Assembly: GCF_018343525.1 (NCBI RefSeq)
Contig: NZ_JAGYPH010000001.1
Span: 1,121,778-1,185,777 of the forward strand
DNA from: Lederbergia citrea
GTDB taxonomy: Bacteria > Bacillota > Bacilli > Bacillales > Bacillaceae_C
DNA: 64,000 nucleotides
Direction of reading: 5' to 3'
Shown here: positions 1-7,499 of the stretch, piece by piece
Layout of the letters: each line of letters starts with the position of its first letter
How positions within the stretch are numbered: position 1 is the stretch's first letter
Position numbers and translations under genes: made by a program
Notes under the pieces: model-generated
Database searches by the model: none
Seen by the model: the letters and a program-made list of their open reading frames with translations, nothing else
Told to the model about the DNA's origin: nothing

Positions 1-90
1 CAAAGTAGCTAGCCCATCAATGCCTTTACGCATATCTGTTTTCCCGCAGACGATATAGATATTTTTCACACTTGTATAGTCTTGTCTCAT
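1..90 (-). mobile_element. tnpB: IS66-family TnpB (Orf2), 5' part, runs off the window
   Basis: The minus strand from an ATG at 88-90 encodes a peptide starting MRQDYTSVKNIYIVCGKTDM and continuing RKGIDGLA. The 'TDMRKGIDGLA' block is the recognisable N-terminus of the IS66 accessory protein TnpB. Only 30 codons are inside the window. The start codon overlaps the stop of an upstream frame (ATGA at 87-90), the coupling usual for IS66 orf1/orf2. The state of the rest of the element cannot be judged from here. Confidence 0.75.
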
Positions 91-231
91 AAATGTCTCA
101 ACTCCCTCATACCCATTTGGGTGAGTCGCTCTTCAACGCCATTATGAAAGGAAACTTCAACATTTGCTGTTTTGATCGAGCAAAGACCGAAGTACTTGCG
201 GAAGTAGAGGATAAAGTTTTTTTATTATCCG
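87..231 (-). pseudogene. IS66 orf1 (TnpA) C-terminal remnant
   Basis: About 47 codons read openly into the TGA at 87-89 (ending REL-RHL) and overlap the tnpB start by four bases. Two stop codons lie directly upstream near 229-235 and no start is available, so orf1 is truncated or frameshifted. The assignment rests on position next to tnpB. The protein fragment alone is not diagnostic. Confidence 0.4.
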
Positions 232-353
232 GAAGTAGGAAGTAATGCAACGGGGACGATTGTTAGAGATTGTTGCGGTATAAAATAGCCAGATTTATAT
301 AGTTGGCTTTTTTAACAGTTGATATCACAAATTTTTAGATGGTCACACTAAAA

Positions 354-1361
354 TTATAGTTTTACAATTATTCTCCCTCTAGCTTGTCCTTTTAGGAGGG
401 ATGGGAGTGTTATTGGTATTTCTTCAAGTGTGATTTCCTTTTGAATTGAATCAAATAGATGGTCTGGTTTTAAGTCGTTTGCCAATCTATTCCATATCGT
501 TTTTCTGATTTCCATTGGACAATGGACGGAATCTATCCCGAGCAAATTAATCCCCCGAAGAATAAATGGAAGTACAGATGTTGGTACCTCTACACCACCA
601 GTTAGTCCGCTAACCGCAACAGAGCCATTGTAATTTAGTTTACTTAAAATTGAAGCAAGGGTAGATCCTCCAACGGGATCGATCGCACCAGCCCACACTT
701 GACTATCAATTAGTCTAATGTTCCCGCTATTTACCTCTTCTCTTGTGATAATATTTTTAGCGCCAATTTTCTTTATAAAATCATCCTCCGAAATTTTTCC
801 GGTGCTGGCAACAACATCGTATCCTTTTCTTGCTAGCATTGAAATCGCTAAACTGCCTACTCCCCCAGTGGCTCCAGTAACAAGAACTTTGCCGCTATTT
901 GGGGTTAATCCATTATCTTCTAAACGCTGTATTGAAAGAGCCGCTGTAAAGCCTGCGGTTCCAAGTACCATTGCTTCTTTTAGATTTAAATTTTCAGGTA
1001 ATGGAACAAGCCAATCCCCAGGGATACGGGCATATTCACTATATCCGCCATGATGGGAAACCCCGATTTCATAACTTGTTGCAATAACCTCATCCCCCTT
1101 TTGGTAACGCGGATCTTGTGAAGAAACCACGACCCCTGCTAAATCAATTCCAGGTATTAGAGGATAGGATGTTACTATTTTCCCATTTGGAATACAAGCC
1201 AAGCTATCTTTATAGTTAATGCTGGAGTATGCAACCTTTATTAAAACATCGGCATCAGGCAGTTCGTTAATCGTAATATCATTGACAGTTAACGAAAAAT
1301 GATTTTCAGTTTTATTCACCATTAATGCTTTGAACTGTGCATCCATCATCTGTTCCCTCAC
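354..1361 (-). CDS. YhdH/YhfP-family quinone oxidoreductase (acrylyl-CoA reductase-like)
   Basis: A 335-residue protein of the medium-chain dehydrogenase/reductase superfamily. The N-terminal GroES-like half carries SSINYKDSLA and PLIPGIDLAG. The C-terminal Rossmann half carries the NADPH-binding motif VTGATGGVGS near residues 160-170. No catalytic zinc ligands are visible, as expected for the quinone oxidoreductase branch; members include E. coli AcuI (acryloyl-CoA reductase) and B. subtilis YhfP. The start could be M1 or the internal MDAQFKALMV (M6-M7); the latter matches relatives better. It is 12 bp downstream of the PdxH-like gene on the same strand, so the two may be co-transcribed. The substrate cannot be decided from sequence. 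Confidence 0.88.
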   Translation of the reverse strand: MREQMMDAQFKALMVNKTENHFSLTVNDITINELPDADVLIKVAYSSINYKDSLACIPNGKIVTSYPLIPGIDLAGVVVSSQDPRYQKGDEVIATSYEIGVSHHGGYSEYARIPGDWLVPLPENLNLKEAMVLGTAGFTAALSIQRLEDNGLTPNSGKVLVTGATGGVGSLAISMLARKGYDVVASTGKISEDDFIKKIGAKNIITREEVNSGNIRLIDSQVWAGAIDPVGGSTLASILSKLNYNGSVAVSGLTGGVEVPTSVLPFILRGINLLGIDSVHCPMEIRKTIWNRLANDLKPDHLFDSIQKEITLEEIPITLPSLLKGQARGRIIVKL

Positions 1362-1373
1362 AATTTTTTTATT

Positions 1374-1991
1374 TTATGGCCACAAAAGTTCACGAAGCCA
1401 TTTATCCCCATTTATTCGATATTGCAGTCTCGTGTGCTTGCGCTCCTTGTCCCCTTGCCAAAATTCGACCTTCTCCGCTTTTATCCGATATAACATCCAA
1501 CTAGGATAAACTAGAGTGGGCTCCTTTTTTATTTTTTCCTCCTGCTTAGCCAATTCTTCATCCAGATCTTTGCGACTTGAAAGTGTAGTGCTTTGTTTTC
1601 CTATAAATGCTCCTGCGCGCGCAATCTCACTTCTTGATAAAAAATCATTTGCGCTCGATTCAATGCCCATTTCAGCCACGGTTCCACGTATACGGACTTG
1701 TCTTCCAATCAAAGACCAGTAAAACGTTAGAGCTACATTTGACTGGATTTTTAATTGCTGTCCTTTTTTGCTCTCAGAACTTGATGCAAAGTACCAGCCA
1801 AATTGATCTACATCTTTTAATATCAGTATACGTGCATCAGGATATCCATTCCAATCAATCGTAGAAAGAGTCATAGCGTGAGGCTCATGGACTCCTTTTT
1901 CGATGGCACCAATTAGCCAATCAAGAAATAGCTCATGTGGAGTTTCTGGTACATCTTCAGTATTAAATTTGGGAAAATCTCCTTCTAGCAC
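1374..1991 (-). CDS. Pyridoxamine 5'-phosphate oxidase family protein (PdxH/PhzG-like)
   Basis: 205 residues with the split-barrel FMN-binding fold. Visible are the N-terminal HAMTLSTIDWNGYPDARILI block, the FMN-contact WYFASSSESKKGQQL, and the dimerisation segment VEFWQGDKERKHTRLQYR near the C-terminus. The length fits PdxH (about 210-220). The protein ends LLWP where canonical PdxH usually ends in RLxP, so it may be a family member with another substrate, such as PhzG-like, rather than the housekeeping enzyme. It probably forms a two-gene unit with the downstream oxidoreductase. Confidence 0.8.
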   Translation of the reverse strand: MLEGDFPKFNTEDVPETPHELFLDWLIGAIEKGVHEPHAMTLSTIDWNGYPDARILILKDVDQFGWYFASSSESKKGQQLKIQSNVALTFYWSLIGRQVRIRGTVAEMGIESSANDFLSRSEIARAGAFIGKQSTTLSSRKDLDEELAKQEEKIKKEPTLVYPSWMLYRIKAEKVEFWQGDKERKHTRLQYRINGDKWLRELLWP

Positions 1992-2151
1992 TTTAAGACT
2001 TCTAAGAATATTCCTTGTATTCTTTATACAAGCCTCCGATCTTATTACCTCAAAAAAAACCTGGGAGAAGTCAATGACTTCCCTTTGTGGTTAAGTGTAA
2101 GACTTAGTATATAAGGAACTGCCTTATCAATATATGGATAAATCCCTCCCA

Positions 2152-2649
2152 TTAAATATCATACGAATTTGGTCTAGTATTATCCTTTTTGTACATTAAT
2201 GCAGAAAGTATAAATAAAAATCCCCCAAGCATCCAAAACGGCTCCCAAAAAAAGAGTCTCCAACTAAGTGCAAAATTGTTAATCTGCAGGGATAGCAGAC
2301 CAAAGGACGAAAGAAGAATAGTGATGAAGTTTGCCATACCGTATAAAAATAAAAAAACCCCACCTATAAAAGATAGAAAATATAATATTCGATTTATTAT
2401 TTTAGACCAATCTCTTAGAAGCAACAATAACACCAAACCGCCACCCAACTTAACAAAACCGGTTATCCAGACAACTGTAATAAATGCTTCCTCTCTTTCC
2501 AATGCATGCTGATATATCGAACCACCTAATGATTTTGTCCCTATCATCCCTCCGCTTGCCCAATAAAAACTCATTAACGCAAAAAGAAAGCACCATATGA
2601 ATCCGGCATAGATGTAAAGCTTTTTGCTTTTAAACAATATTATCGCCAC
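2152..2649 (-). CDS. DUF3995 membrane protein
   Basis: 165 residues with four hydrophobic helices (about residues 12-32, 58-78, 85-112, 130-152). The conserved-looking SFYWASGG segment after helix 1 and WEPFWMLGGFLF near the end fit the DUF3995 family, which is common in Bacillus and has no known function. It stands alone between the PdxH-like gene and a GNAT gene. Confidence 0.65.
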   Translation of the reverse strand: MAIILFKSKKLYIYAGFIWCFLFALMSFYWASGGMIGTKSLGGSIYQHALEREEAFITVVWITGFVKLGGGLVLLLLLRDWSKIINRILYFLSFIGGVFLFLYGMANFITILLSSFGLLSLQINNFALSWRLFFWEPFWMLGGFLFILSALMYKKDNTRPNSYDI

Positions 2650-2669
2650 CTAGATTTATGCAGATTTTT

Positions 2670-3116
2670 CTATAGATTTCGCACCATCATCTTATGCGGA
2701 CCGATTGGATCGATGTCAAAAACTTCGCCATGGACAGATAAGCCAAGCTTCTCATAAAAACCGCTCGCGCTCGATCGGGCATTACACCACCACAACTCCG
2801 CGCCACGATTCTTCATGATTTTTTCCGCTTCTCTGATCAGCTGTTTTCCTGCCTCCATACCACGGTACTCAGTCAAAGTAGCCATGCCCCTTAAACGATA
2901 TTGGGTTTCTTCTTTGAATTCCTGATTTCCTTCAAGATAATAGGATGCTATTCCTACAAGTTTCCCTTCGTAAAACGCACCTAAGTGGAATGTAGAGACA
3001 TCTTGATCTCCGGGGTACACACAGTTTTTCAGCATCTGGTTCGGTCTCAGAACTAAGTGCCGAATCGGATATGTTTCCTCCGGCTTGATTACCCTAATTT
3101 CTATCTTCTGATTCAT
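2670..3116 (-). CDS. GNAT family N-acetyltransferase
   Basis: 148 residues with a complete GNAT core: beta-4 GKLVGIASYY, the acetyl-CoA pyrophosphate loop RGMATLTEYRGMEAGKQLI (the R/Q-x-x-G-x-G/A region), and the C-terminal SSASGFYEKLGLSVHGEVF. It is predicted to acetylate an amine of a small molecule or protein; the substrate is unknown. It reads in the same direction as the DUF3995 gene 20 bp away. Confidence 0.88.
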   Translation of the reverse strand: MNQKIEIRVIKPEETYPIRHLVLRPNQMLKNCVYPGDQDVSTFHLGAFYEGKLVGIASYYLEGNQEFKEETQYRLRGMATLTEYRGMEAGKQLIREAEKIMKNRGAELWWCNARSSASGFYEKLGLSVHGEVFDIDPIGPHKMMVRNL

Positions 3117-3309
3117 ACAGCTATCAACACCTTTTAATAGATATTATTTAACTAAAACCAGTACGCCTAATATTTATTGTATTCGAATTTACCATCATTT
3201 TACAAAAATAGGAGACAAATTTTCGATTTCACTATGCGATTAGAGATAAATCAATGACCATAATGGCTATTTATAAAGTTCAATCGATGCTTAAGGGGGT
3301 AAATAATGA

Positions 3310-3348
3310 TCTACAGTAGAACAGAAATACAACTAGCTGATTTATAAA
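3310..3348 (+). other. 12-codon ORF with strong RBS, followed by a terminator
   Basis: On the plus strand GGGGG precedes ATGATCTACAGTAG by six bases. The ORF encodes 12 residues and stops five bases before a rho-independent hairpin. The arrangement resembles a leader peptide and attenuator, but no plus-strand gene follows. It may be the residue of a deleted gene or chance. Confidence 0.25.
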
Positions 3349-3350
3349 CA

Positions 3351-3387
3351 AAAATAGCCAAGGTTATAGATCCTTGGCTATTTTTTA
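3351..3387. terminator. Bidirectional rho-independent terminator
   Basis: A perfect 13-bp stem (AAAATAGCCAAGG with CCTTGGCTATTTT) and 8-nt loop, with T runs on both strands. It lies 55 bp after the stop of the NCS2 permease and probably ends that transcript. Confidence 0.85.
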
Positions 3388-3441
3388 ACAATGTTATTTA
3401 ATGTCCGCGATATTTGGAAAACCCGCATGATCATCTAATGT

Positions 3442-4722
3442 TTATTTGACCCTAACCTTTTTCCTCATAATTAAGCCTTGTTCGATAATAATGGCGATGA
3501 CACTACCACAAATTAAGCCATTATTTACTATTACTTGAAGGGCTGGAGGCAAACTTGTTGTTGCTTCCGCAGGAATAAACATTAACCCAATGCCTGCCAT
3601 AAGGGATATTCCCCCTACTGTGAAAGCTCGTTCTTCGTTATCAACAGTTTTCAACTCTTTCAATGCCAATCCAAACATACTCACAAATATGACAAATGTA
3701 ACCGCATATCCAATAGGTGCTGGAATCGCTGCTATCACATTCATAAGAATGGGAAACAATGAAACACCAATCACTAAACAACAGCCTATCAAAAAAGGAA
3801 GGCGTTTCTTCATGCCAGTTTGTTCTACAAATCCTGAGGCTCCGGAAATGGGGACTGATCCGATAGCGCCGAAATATCCGCTTAATAAATGATTTATACC
3901 TGAAGCAAAACTTGCACGCAAATATCGATTCCTATCTTTATCAGGCCTTACCACTGACTCCATCAGCCTAATGGAGACAATGACATTCGTGATTAATAAT
4001 AACGTCAATAATACCGCAGTAATCATCGTTCCTGTGTCAAACGTTGGAAATCCAAAAGGAAAACTTTGCGGGAGTCTAAATATGTATTCAGCTTTCTGAA
4101 TAGGATGGGCTTGATGAACAACGATGAAGAGAAGCCAGCCAAATATAATACTGATCATAACTGAATACCGTTGTAAAAATGAAACTTTGTGTTTCCCTAA
4201 CCAAAATGTTAAACAGATTACAACCACACTAAGAATGAATATTATAAGCTTAATTTCGCTGTTCCCAGACGATATCCCAAGCATTCCTTTGATAAAAGAA
4301 CCACTTAGCTGAAAGATCAATAAAATTAAGTAAACAAAAGTAATCGTCGGTGTAAATAACTTTGCAATCTTATCAATCAACTTAAAAGCTGATAACAAAA
4401 TAAAAAAAACGCCGCTCACAATCATCCCACCACTAAGTGTCTGCAGAGCCGCAATATTGGAGCTGTATAATACGCCAACCAAACTTGCATAAATGGCAAA
4501 AATCCCCCACCATAGGCCTGCCGGGCCCTCATGAATGGGAAGCTTATGACCAATTAGGCCTTGTAAAAAACCCGCCAATCCCAAAATAAAGATTGTTCTT
4601 TGAATAAACTCGGCCGTTTCAACCGGTGATAACTGATATAAGTCAGCTATTGCAATAGGTGCCGCAATTGCGCCTGCAATCATGAAAATCATCCATTGCA
4701 GTCCAGACAGAAGTAACTTCAT
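3442..4722 (-). CDS. NCS2-family uracil/xanthine (nucleobase) permease
   Basis: 426 residues with about 12-14 membrane segments. The signature is the family's pseudo-symmetric half-helix pair: HEGPAGLWWGIFA near residue 67 and GASGFVEQTGMKKR near residue 293, matching the substrate-binding region of UraA/PbuX-type transporters. Function: proton-coupled uptake of a purine or pyrimidine base across the cytoplasmic membrane. There is no adjacent catabolic gene to fix the substrate, and I see no purine riboswitch in the 90 bp upstream. Confidence 0.82.
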   Translation of the reverse strand: MKLLLSGLQWMIFMIAGAIAAPIAIADLYQLSPVETAEFIQRTIFILGLAGFLQGLIGHKLPIHEGPAGLWWGIFAIYASLVGVLYSSNIAALQTLSGGMIVSGVFFILLSAFKLIDKIAKLFTPTITFVYLILLIFQLSGSFIKGMLGISSGNSEIKLIIFILSVVVICLTFWLGKHKVSFLQRYSVMISIIFGWLLFIVVHQAHPIQKAEYIFRLPQSFPFGFPTFDTGTMITAVLLTLLLITNVIVSIRLMESVVRPDKDRNRYLRASFASGINHLLSGYFGAIGSVPISGASGFVEQTGMKKRLPFLIGCCLVIGVSLFPILMNVIAAIPAPIGYAVTFVIFVSMFGLALKELKTVDNEERAFTVGGISLMAGIGLMFIPAEATTSLPPALQVIVNNGLICGSVIAIIIEQGLIMRKKVRVK

Positions 4723-4955
4723 AATCTTGCCTACTTTCTCTTTTAGTACGCTGTATGTATTTATTGCTTTTCTATATTAACATACTAAATACACTTAGCC
4801 TAAAAAACTTCGACAACTAATCGAAAAAGTTTCCATCGAAGCGCCTCCCTTCTGTATAGCTGAATAATTTCTTATTGCATACATATTGCTGCATTAGGTA
4901 ATAGTAATATTTGGTGTTAATACACCTACTAACTTCGATGCGGGGGGATATTGAA

Positions 4956-5129
4956 TTGAATATTCGTGAAGGCTTAATCCCAACTGTATTAGGTTCTGCA
5001 GTTACAGCTACCGGATACGTTTTAAAACAAAAACGAGGTACTAATAAAATGGTTGCAAACACAGTTTTTGGATTCGGTTTAGCCCACGTTGTTTTAGGTG
5101 CAATTGACCTTGTAGAACACCGTCGTTAG
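4956..5129 (+). CDS. 57-residue conserved-type small protein, TTG start
   Basis: The start is the TTG at 4956, placed 8 bases after CGGGGGGAT; upstream in-frame ATGs lack a ribosome site. The product (MNIREGLIPTVLGS...) has two glycine/alanine-rich stretches, LIPTVLGSAVTATGYVL and ANTVFGFGLAHVVLGAI, that could be two short membrane helices in a hairpin, and a basic end (EHRR). It resembles small Bacillus proteins sometimes mis-annotated as asparagine synthase; the function is unknown. A strong terminator follows at once, so it is a self-contained transcription unit. Confidence 0.7.
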   Translation: MNIREGLIPTVLGSAVTATGYVLKQKRGTNKMVANTVFGFGLAHVVLGAIDLVEHRR

Positions 5130-5135
5130 TATCTA

Positions 5136-5168
5136 GGGGAGCACCTCTTGTGCTCTCCTTTTCTATTT
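5136..5168 (+). terminator. Rho-independent terminator of the 57-aa gene
   Basis: A 9-bp stem (GGGGAGCAC / GTGCTCTCC, one G-U pair) with loop CTCTT, followed by TTTTCTATTT, starting 6 bp after the stop codon. Confidence 0.85.
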
Positions 5169-5335
5169 CAGCTTTTGTTCGAAATGTGTATTAACCTTCT
5201 GCGTTTTCCCAATCCAAATTGACCTGTAAACAGTAAGTGATTCGCCTTCAAAACCTGTTTTTAAAGTATAGTTTTTACTTGCCCACCATTCTTCCTGCTC
5301 ACAGTTATAAACGATTTCTAATAGGTTAGTGAAAT
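5163..5335 (-). pseudogene. Unidentified C-terminal gene fragment
   Basis: About 55 open codons on the minus strand encode a protein-like segment containing EEWWASKNYTLKTGFEGES and ending NTHFEQKLK. No start codon is available. The composition is natural for a protein. I do not recognise the family. Confidence 0.35.
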
Positions 5336-5338
5336 TTG

Positions 5339-5371
5339 TTGGTCAAAAAATGGTCAATTTTTTGACCAACA
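5339..5371. terminator. Perfect 14-bp inverted repeat (hairpin)
   Basis: GTTGGTCAAAAAAT, five bases, then ATTTTTTGACCAAC. The A/T runs are inside the stem rather than after it, so it is not a classical terminator. It lies beyond the glnA terminator. Confidence 0.5.
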
Positions 5372-5393
5372 ACCCTCTTATTAACTAAAATTT

Positions 5394-5432
5394 AAAACCG
5401 CTGGAACATAATAGCCCCAACGGTTTTAACCA
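5394..5432 (-). terminator. Terminator hairpin directly after glnA
   Basis: The minus strand immediately after the glnA stop folds as AAACCGTTGG ... CCAGCGGTTT (10 bp, one wobble pair) followed by a T/A-rich run. It is in the expected place to end a glnA transcript. Confidence 0.7.
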
Positions 5433-5492
5433 TTAATACATTGTCATGTATTGCTCCCTCTCCCAAGGATGAACTTGAGTTCGGAACATGTT
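5433..5492 (-). pseudogene. glnA: 3' end of glnA (glutamine synthetase), last 19 codons only
   Basis: The minus strand encodes NMFRTQVHPWEREQYMTMY and a stop. This is the characteristic C-terminus of bacterial type I glutamine synthetase (usual form DMFRTQVHPWEREQYMSQY). A TAA directly precedes the segment and nothing upstream resembles GlnA, so the match starts abruptly at 5492. A terminator follows the stop. The pattern is what remains on one side when an element integrates into the 3' end of a gene while carrying its own copy of that end. No full glnA is visible in the window. Confidence 0.85.
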
Positions 5493-5500
5493 TTATAGGG
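5478..5500. other. Putative attachment-site junction of an integrated island
   Basis: Identity to glnA stops here and unrelated AT-rich DNA with arm-type repeats begins within 100 bp. This fits an attL/attR whose core lies in the last codons of glnA. It is inferred from the junction only; the partner site is not in the window. Confidence 0.5.
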
Positions 5501-5589
5501 TGAAAAACGTTTCATATCTTATCAAACTGTTGTTATTAAGCCGGTTTTTCAAATAACTTTTTCAATTCATTTTATAGTTTTTCAAATGT

Positions 5590-5686
5590 TTGTGGGTGTT
5601 TTGTGGGTGTACTGTGGGTGTTTTTATGGTGTTTGCTACAGGTTAACAAAGCCATTTAACATGGAATAATCTAGGTGGGTGTTTTT
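5590..5686. repeat. Four GTGGGTGT direct repeats (candidate integrase arm sites)
   Basis: TGTGGGTGTTTT begins at 5591 and 5613, TGTGGGTGTA at 5602, and GGTGGGTGTTTT at 5674. The first three are spaced exactly 11 bp, one helical turn. Clustered short direct repeats about 100 bp from a gene-3'-end junction resemble arm-type binding sites of tyrosine recombinases. No intact integrase gene is next to them. Confidence 0.55.
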
Positions 5687-6200
5687 CCCCACTATTTATT
5701 GATTGTACAGAAATGTTTGGTTTCTACAGCCTAGTAATAAAACTTCCGTAACCTTCATTACTTTTGACTAATCAAATTCGAGCTAATCTCGGTCATAAGA
5801 ATTCGTTCACTTCTGTCGGGTTTTTTACCAGCGGGTGCACCCTTGATTTACCCACTTATCACCAATGCATTTACCAATGGATATCGTCAGGAATTGGGAA
5901 TTTAAAAACGTTAAAGATATTGAAACCCAAAAAAGCGTAATCCCTTCTTATTATTAGCGAGGAATTAGGTTTATGATCTCCCGCAAACGCCATCCGTTTG
6001 CAGAAGATCACGATAGTGATTAATGATTATTCTTGTCATACTAAGTTACCCGGTAGTTGAACAATTACGGCTGGCTACGTCCCAATCGGGATTCAAGTGA
6101 GGTTCAAGCATCCCCTTTGAAATATGCTCCTCAATCCAAAAAGGTGCTTTGCTTCGCTGCCAAAGCGCGGATTTCAGTAATAAGTGAAACAATTTATCAA

Positions 6201-6488
6201 TCAGTGTTCATTCCGCATCTCATAGACTTTTTGCAGGGTATGTATGTGCAGCATTCTTTCATCATCTGTTTTTTGGAGTTTATTTCCCGACCCTGCGTTC
6301 ATATGCCACTCCACAAGTCTGTACCCGAACATTAGTAGAATCATCTCATAAACGCAGTTATCCGTTATGTGCGAAATATCCACATATTCCGAAAAGCCCT
6401 TGTAATATGCCGGGATACATCTACGATAGTATTCAACCCACTGGAATTCAGAAGCACGGCAACCTGGTTTTTGTTCTCGGACAGGTCA
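6201..6488 (-). pseudogene. Unidentified gene fragment without a start
   Basis: About 95 open codons with a protein-like composition (EFQWVEYYRRCIPAYYKGFS in the middle, ending KVYEMRNEH). A TGA lies directly upstream and the only initiation-type codon is an internal GTG at 6383 without a good ribosome site. I do not recognise the family; it is aromatic-rich and probably the C-terminal half of an accessory-element protein. Confidence 0.35.
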
Positions 6489-6589
6489 TTATACTATATA
6501 AAGGTTTTTCCTATGTTATAATATTCTACCTTCCATTTCGAACTTAATTAATGAGTGTTTTCAATGCTTTTTTTATTGTATCAAAAACA

Positions 6590-6601
6590 TTGATATATCA
6601 A
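6590..6601. promoter_or_regulatory. Perfect 12-bp palindrome TTGATATATCAA
   Basis: It recurs with one change (TTGATGTATCAA) at 7244-7255, directly upstream of the small HTH ORF; both copies are followed by CG and T/A-rich sequence. Two near-identical palindromes around one small DNA-binding ORF suggest operator sites of that protein. Confidence 0.4.
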
Positions 6602-6832
6602 CGTTTATCCGTTTTTGCTTATCATTTCTTTCCATTCCTTTTCAATCTAATCAGGCACGAATCCGGCACGAATTATTTTATCGATTTCTTCTAAACCCTT
6701 TACTTAAGCGCTAAAGCAACTATTTATTATCTTTTCAATTGAATCAATTTCATAATTACTTTTTTGAAAAACCAAAGATTAACGGAATTCTCAAAATCCT
6801 TTTTAAAATTTATTAGTGACTATTATTACCAA

Positions 6833-6913
6833 GTGGCACCCGCAGTCTAAATACACTTCGCTTTCCGCGGGTGAGTGGCAAGCCTCCTGGCTTACGCCCT
6901 GCGGGGTCTTGCC
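6833..6913. repeat. GC-rich imperfect inverted repeat, Bacillaceae REP-like
   Basis: Contains CTTCGCTTTCCGCGGGTGAG and CTGCGGGGTCTTGCC with nested complementary arms (GGCACCCGC/GCGGGTG, GGCAAG/CTTGCC, AAGCC/GGCTT). Its GC content is far above the flanks. Similar 'CTTTCCGCGGG ... CCTGCGGGGTCT' units recur between genes in many Bacillaceae genomes; their function is unknown. Confidence 0.6.
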
Positions 6914-7030
6914 TATTAACCAGTTACAATAAAGATGTTTAATTATGTCCTACATTTTGGGGAGGTACTCCTTTTTTTACGTCTCAAAAGCCTTGGGACT
7001 CTAAGGTGTTAAATTATGAAATTGATTCAA

Positions 7031-7222
7031 TTAGTAACTTAAATGTGTAATGATTAAAATTGTTTTTTTGAAGCAAAAAACGCTTACCTTTAAAGCTGTC
7101 TTATTAGCCCTCTCAATCACCTTCATAACCATCGGACGCGAGTTACCCGTACTTGCGGCGATGCCTCTCTGACTGATGTTGTCGGATGCAATTCCAAATT
7201 CTTTCGATAATGAATCAAACAA
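7031..7222 (-). pseudogene. Small HTH-domain ORF, probably truncated
   Basis: TTG start at 7222 with a strong ribosome site (GAGGGAGG) and 63 codons. Residues 15-45 (ISQRGIAASTGNSRPMVMKV) form a good helix-turn-helix of the kind at the N-terminus of IS21 IstA transposases and of small regulators; after about residue 46 the sequence becomes low-complexity. Either a genuine small regulator with palindromic operators (6590, 7244) or an istA stub cut after its HTH. I favour the stub, weakly. Confidence 0.35.
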
Positions 7223-7243
7223 AAACCTCCCTCTATAAATATT

Positions 7244-7270
7244 GATGTATCAACGGTTTGAACCGTTATT
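7244..7270. promoter_or_regulatory. Palindromic operator-like sites upstream of the HTH ORF
   Basis: TTGATGTATCAA (7244-7255) abuts AACGGTTTGAACCGTT, a second palindrome, just ahead of the ribosome site of the HTH ORF. This position suits autoregulation. Confidence 0.35.
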
Positions 7271-7499
7271 AGGGTGTCAAAAAAACATTCGACACGCATC
7301 AATTCTAATAATTATTTAATCTGTAAAACTATTACAATGATGGGGTACGCTATGCGGCCACTACTGGATAAAGTTGGTTGTAGCCATACCTTCCATATAC
7401 GATGCACCATGGATCTTATTGATAACTAAAGAATCGGTCACTTTAAATGAAGTAAACTTCATTGCCACTCAACAGTTCCTTGATCCACCTTTCAATTCC

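Larger units (their letters stand above)
5700..7030. other. Decayed non-coding stretch
   Basis: No intact gene. Short open stretches include a minus-strand C-terminal-looking piece at about 5766-5850 (PDRSERILMTEISSNLISQK, then stop) and an 18-codon tail ending at 6647 (KGLEEIDKIIRAGFVPD). The piece at 6201-6490, the repeat at 6833 and the palindrome at 6590 are listed separately. This is the expected place for an integrase, and the pieces may be its debris; that is speculation. Confidence 0.4.

Noticed and set aside
4723..4910. Purine riboswitch upstream of the NCS2 permease
   Set aside because: I looked for the conserved loop and P1 sequences and saw none; the region is plain AT-rich DNA.
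4817..5062. 81-codon minus-strand ORF opposite the small plus-strand protein
   Set aside because: It is the antisense of the well-supported 57-aa gene (RBS, TTG start, terminator) and has no ribosome site of its own.
6057..6335. 92-codon plus-strand ORF
   Set aside because: It overlaps the antisense fragment 6201-6488 whose composition is more protein-like, and it lacks an RBS and recognisable motifs.
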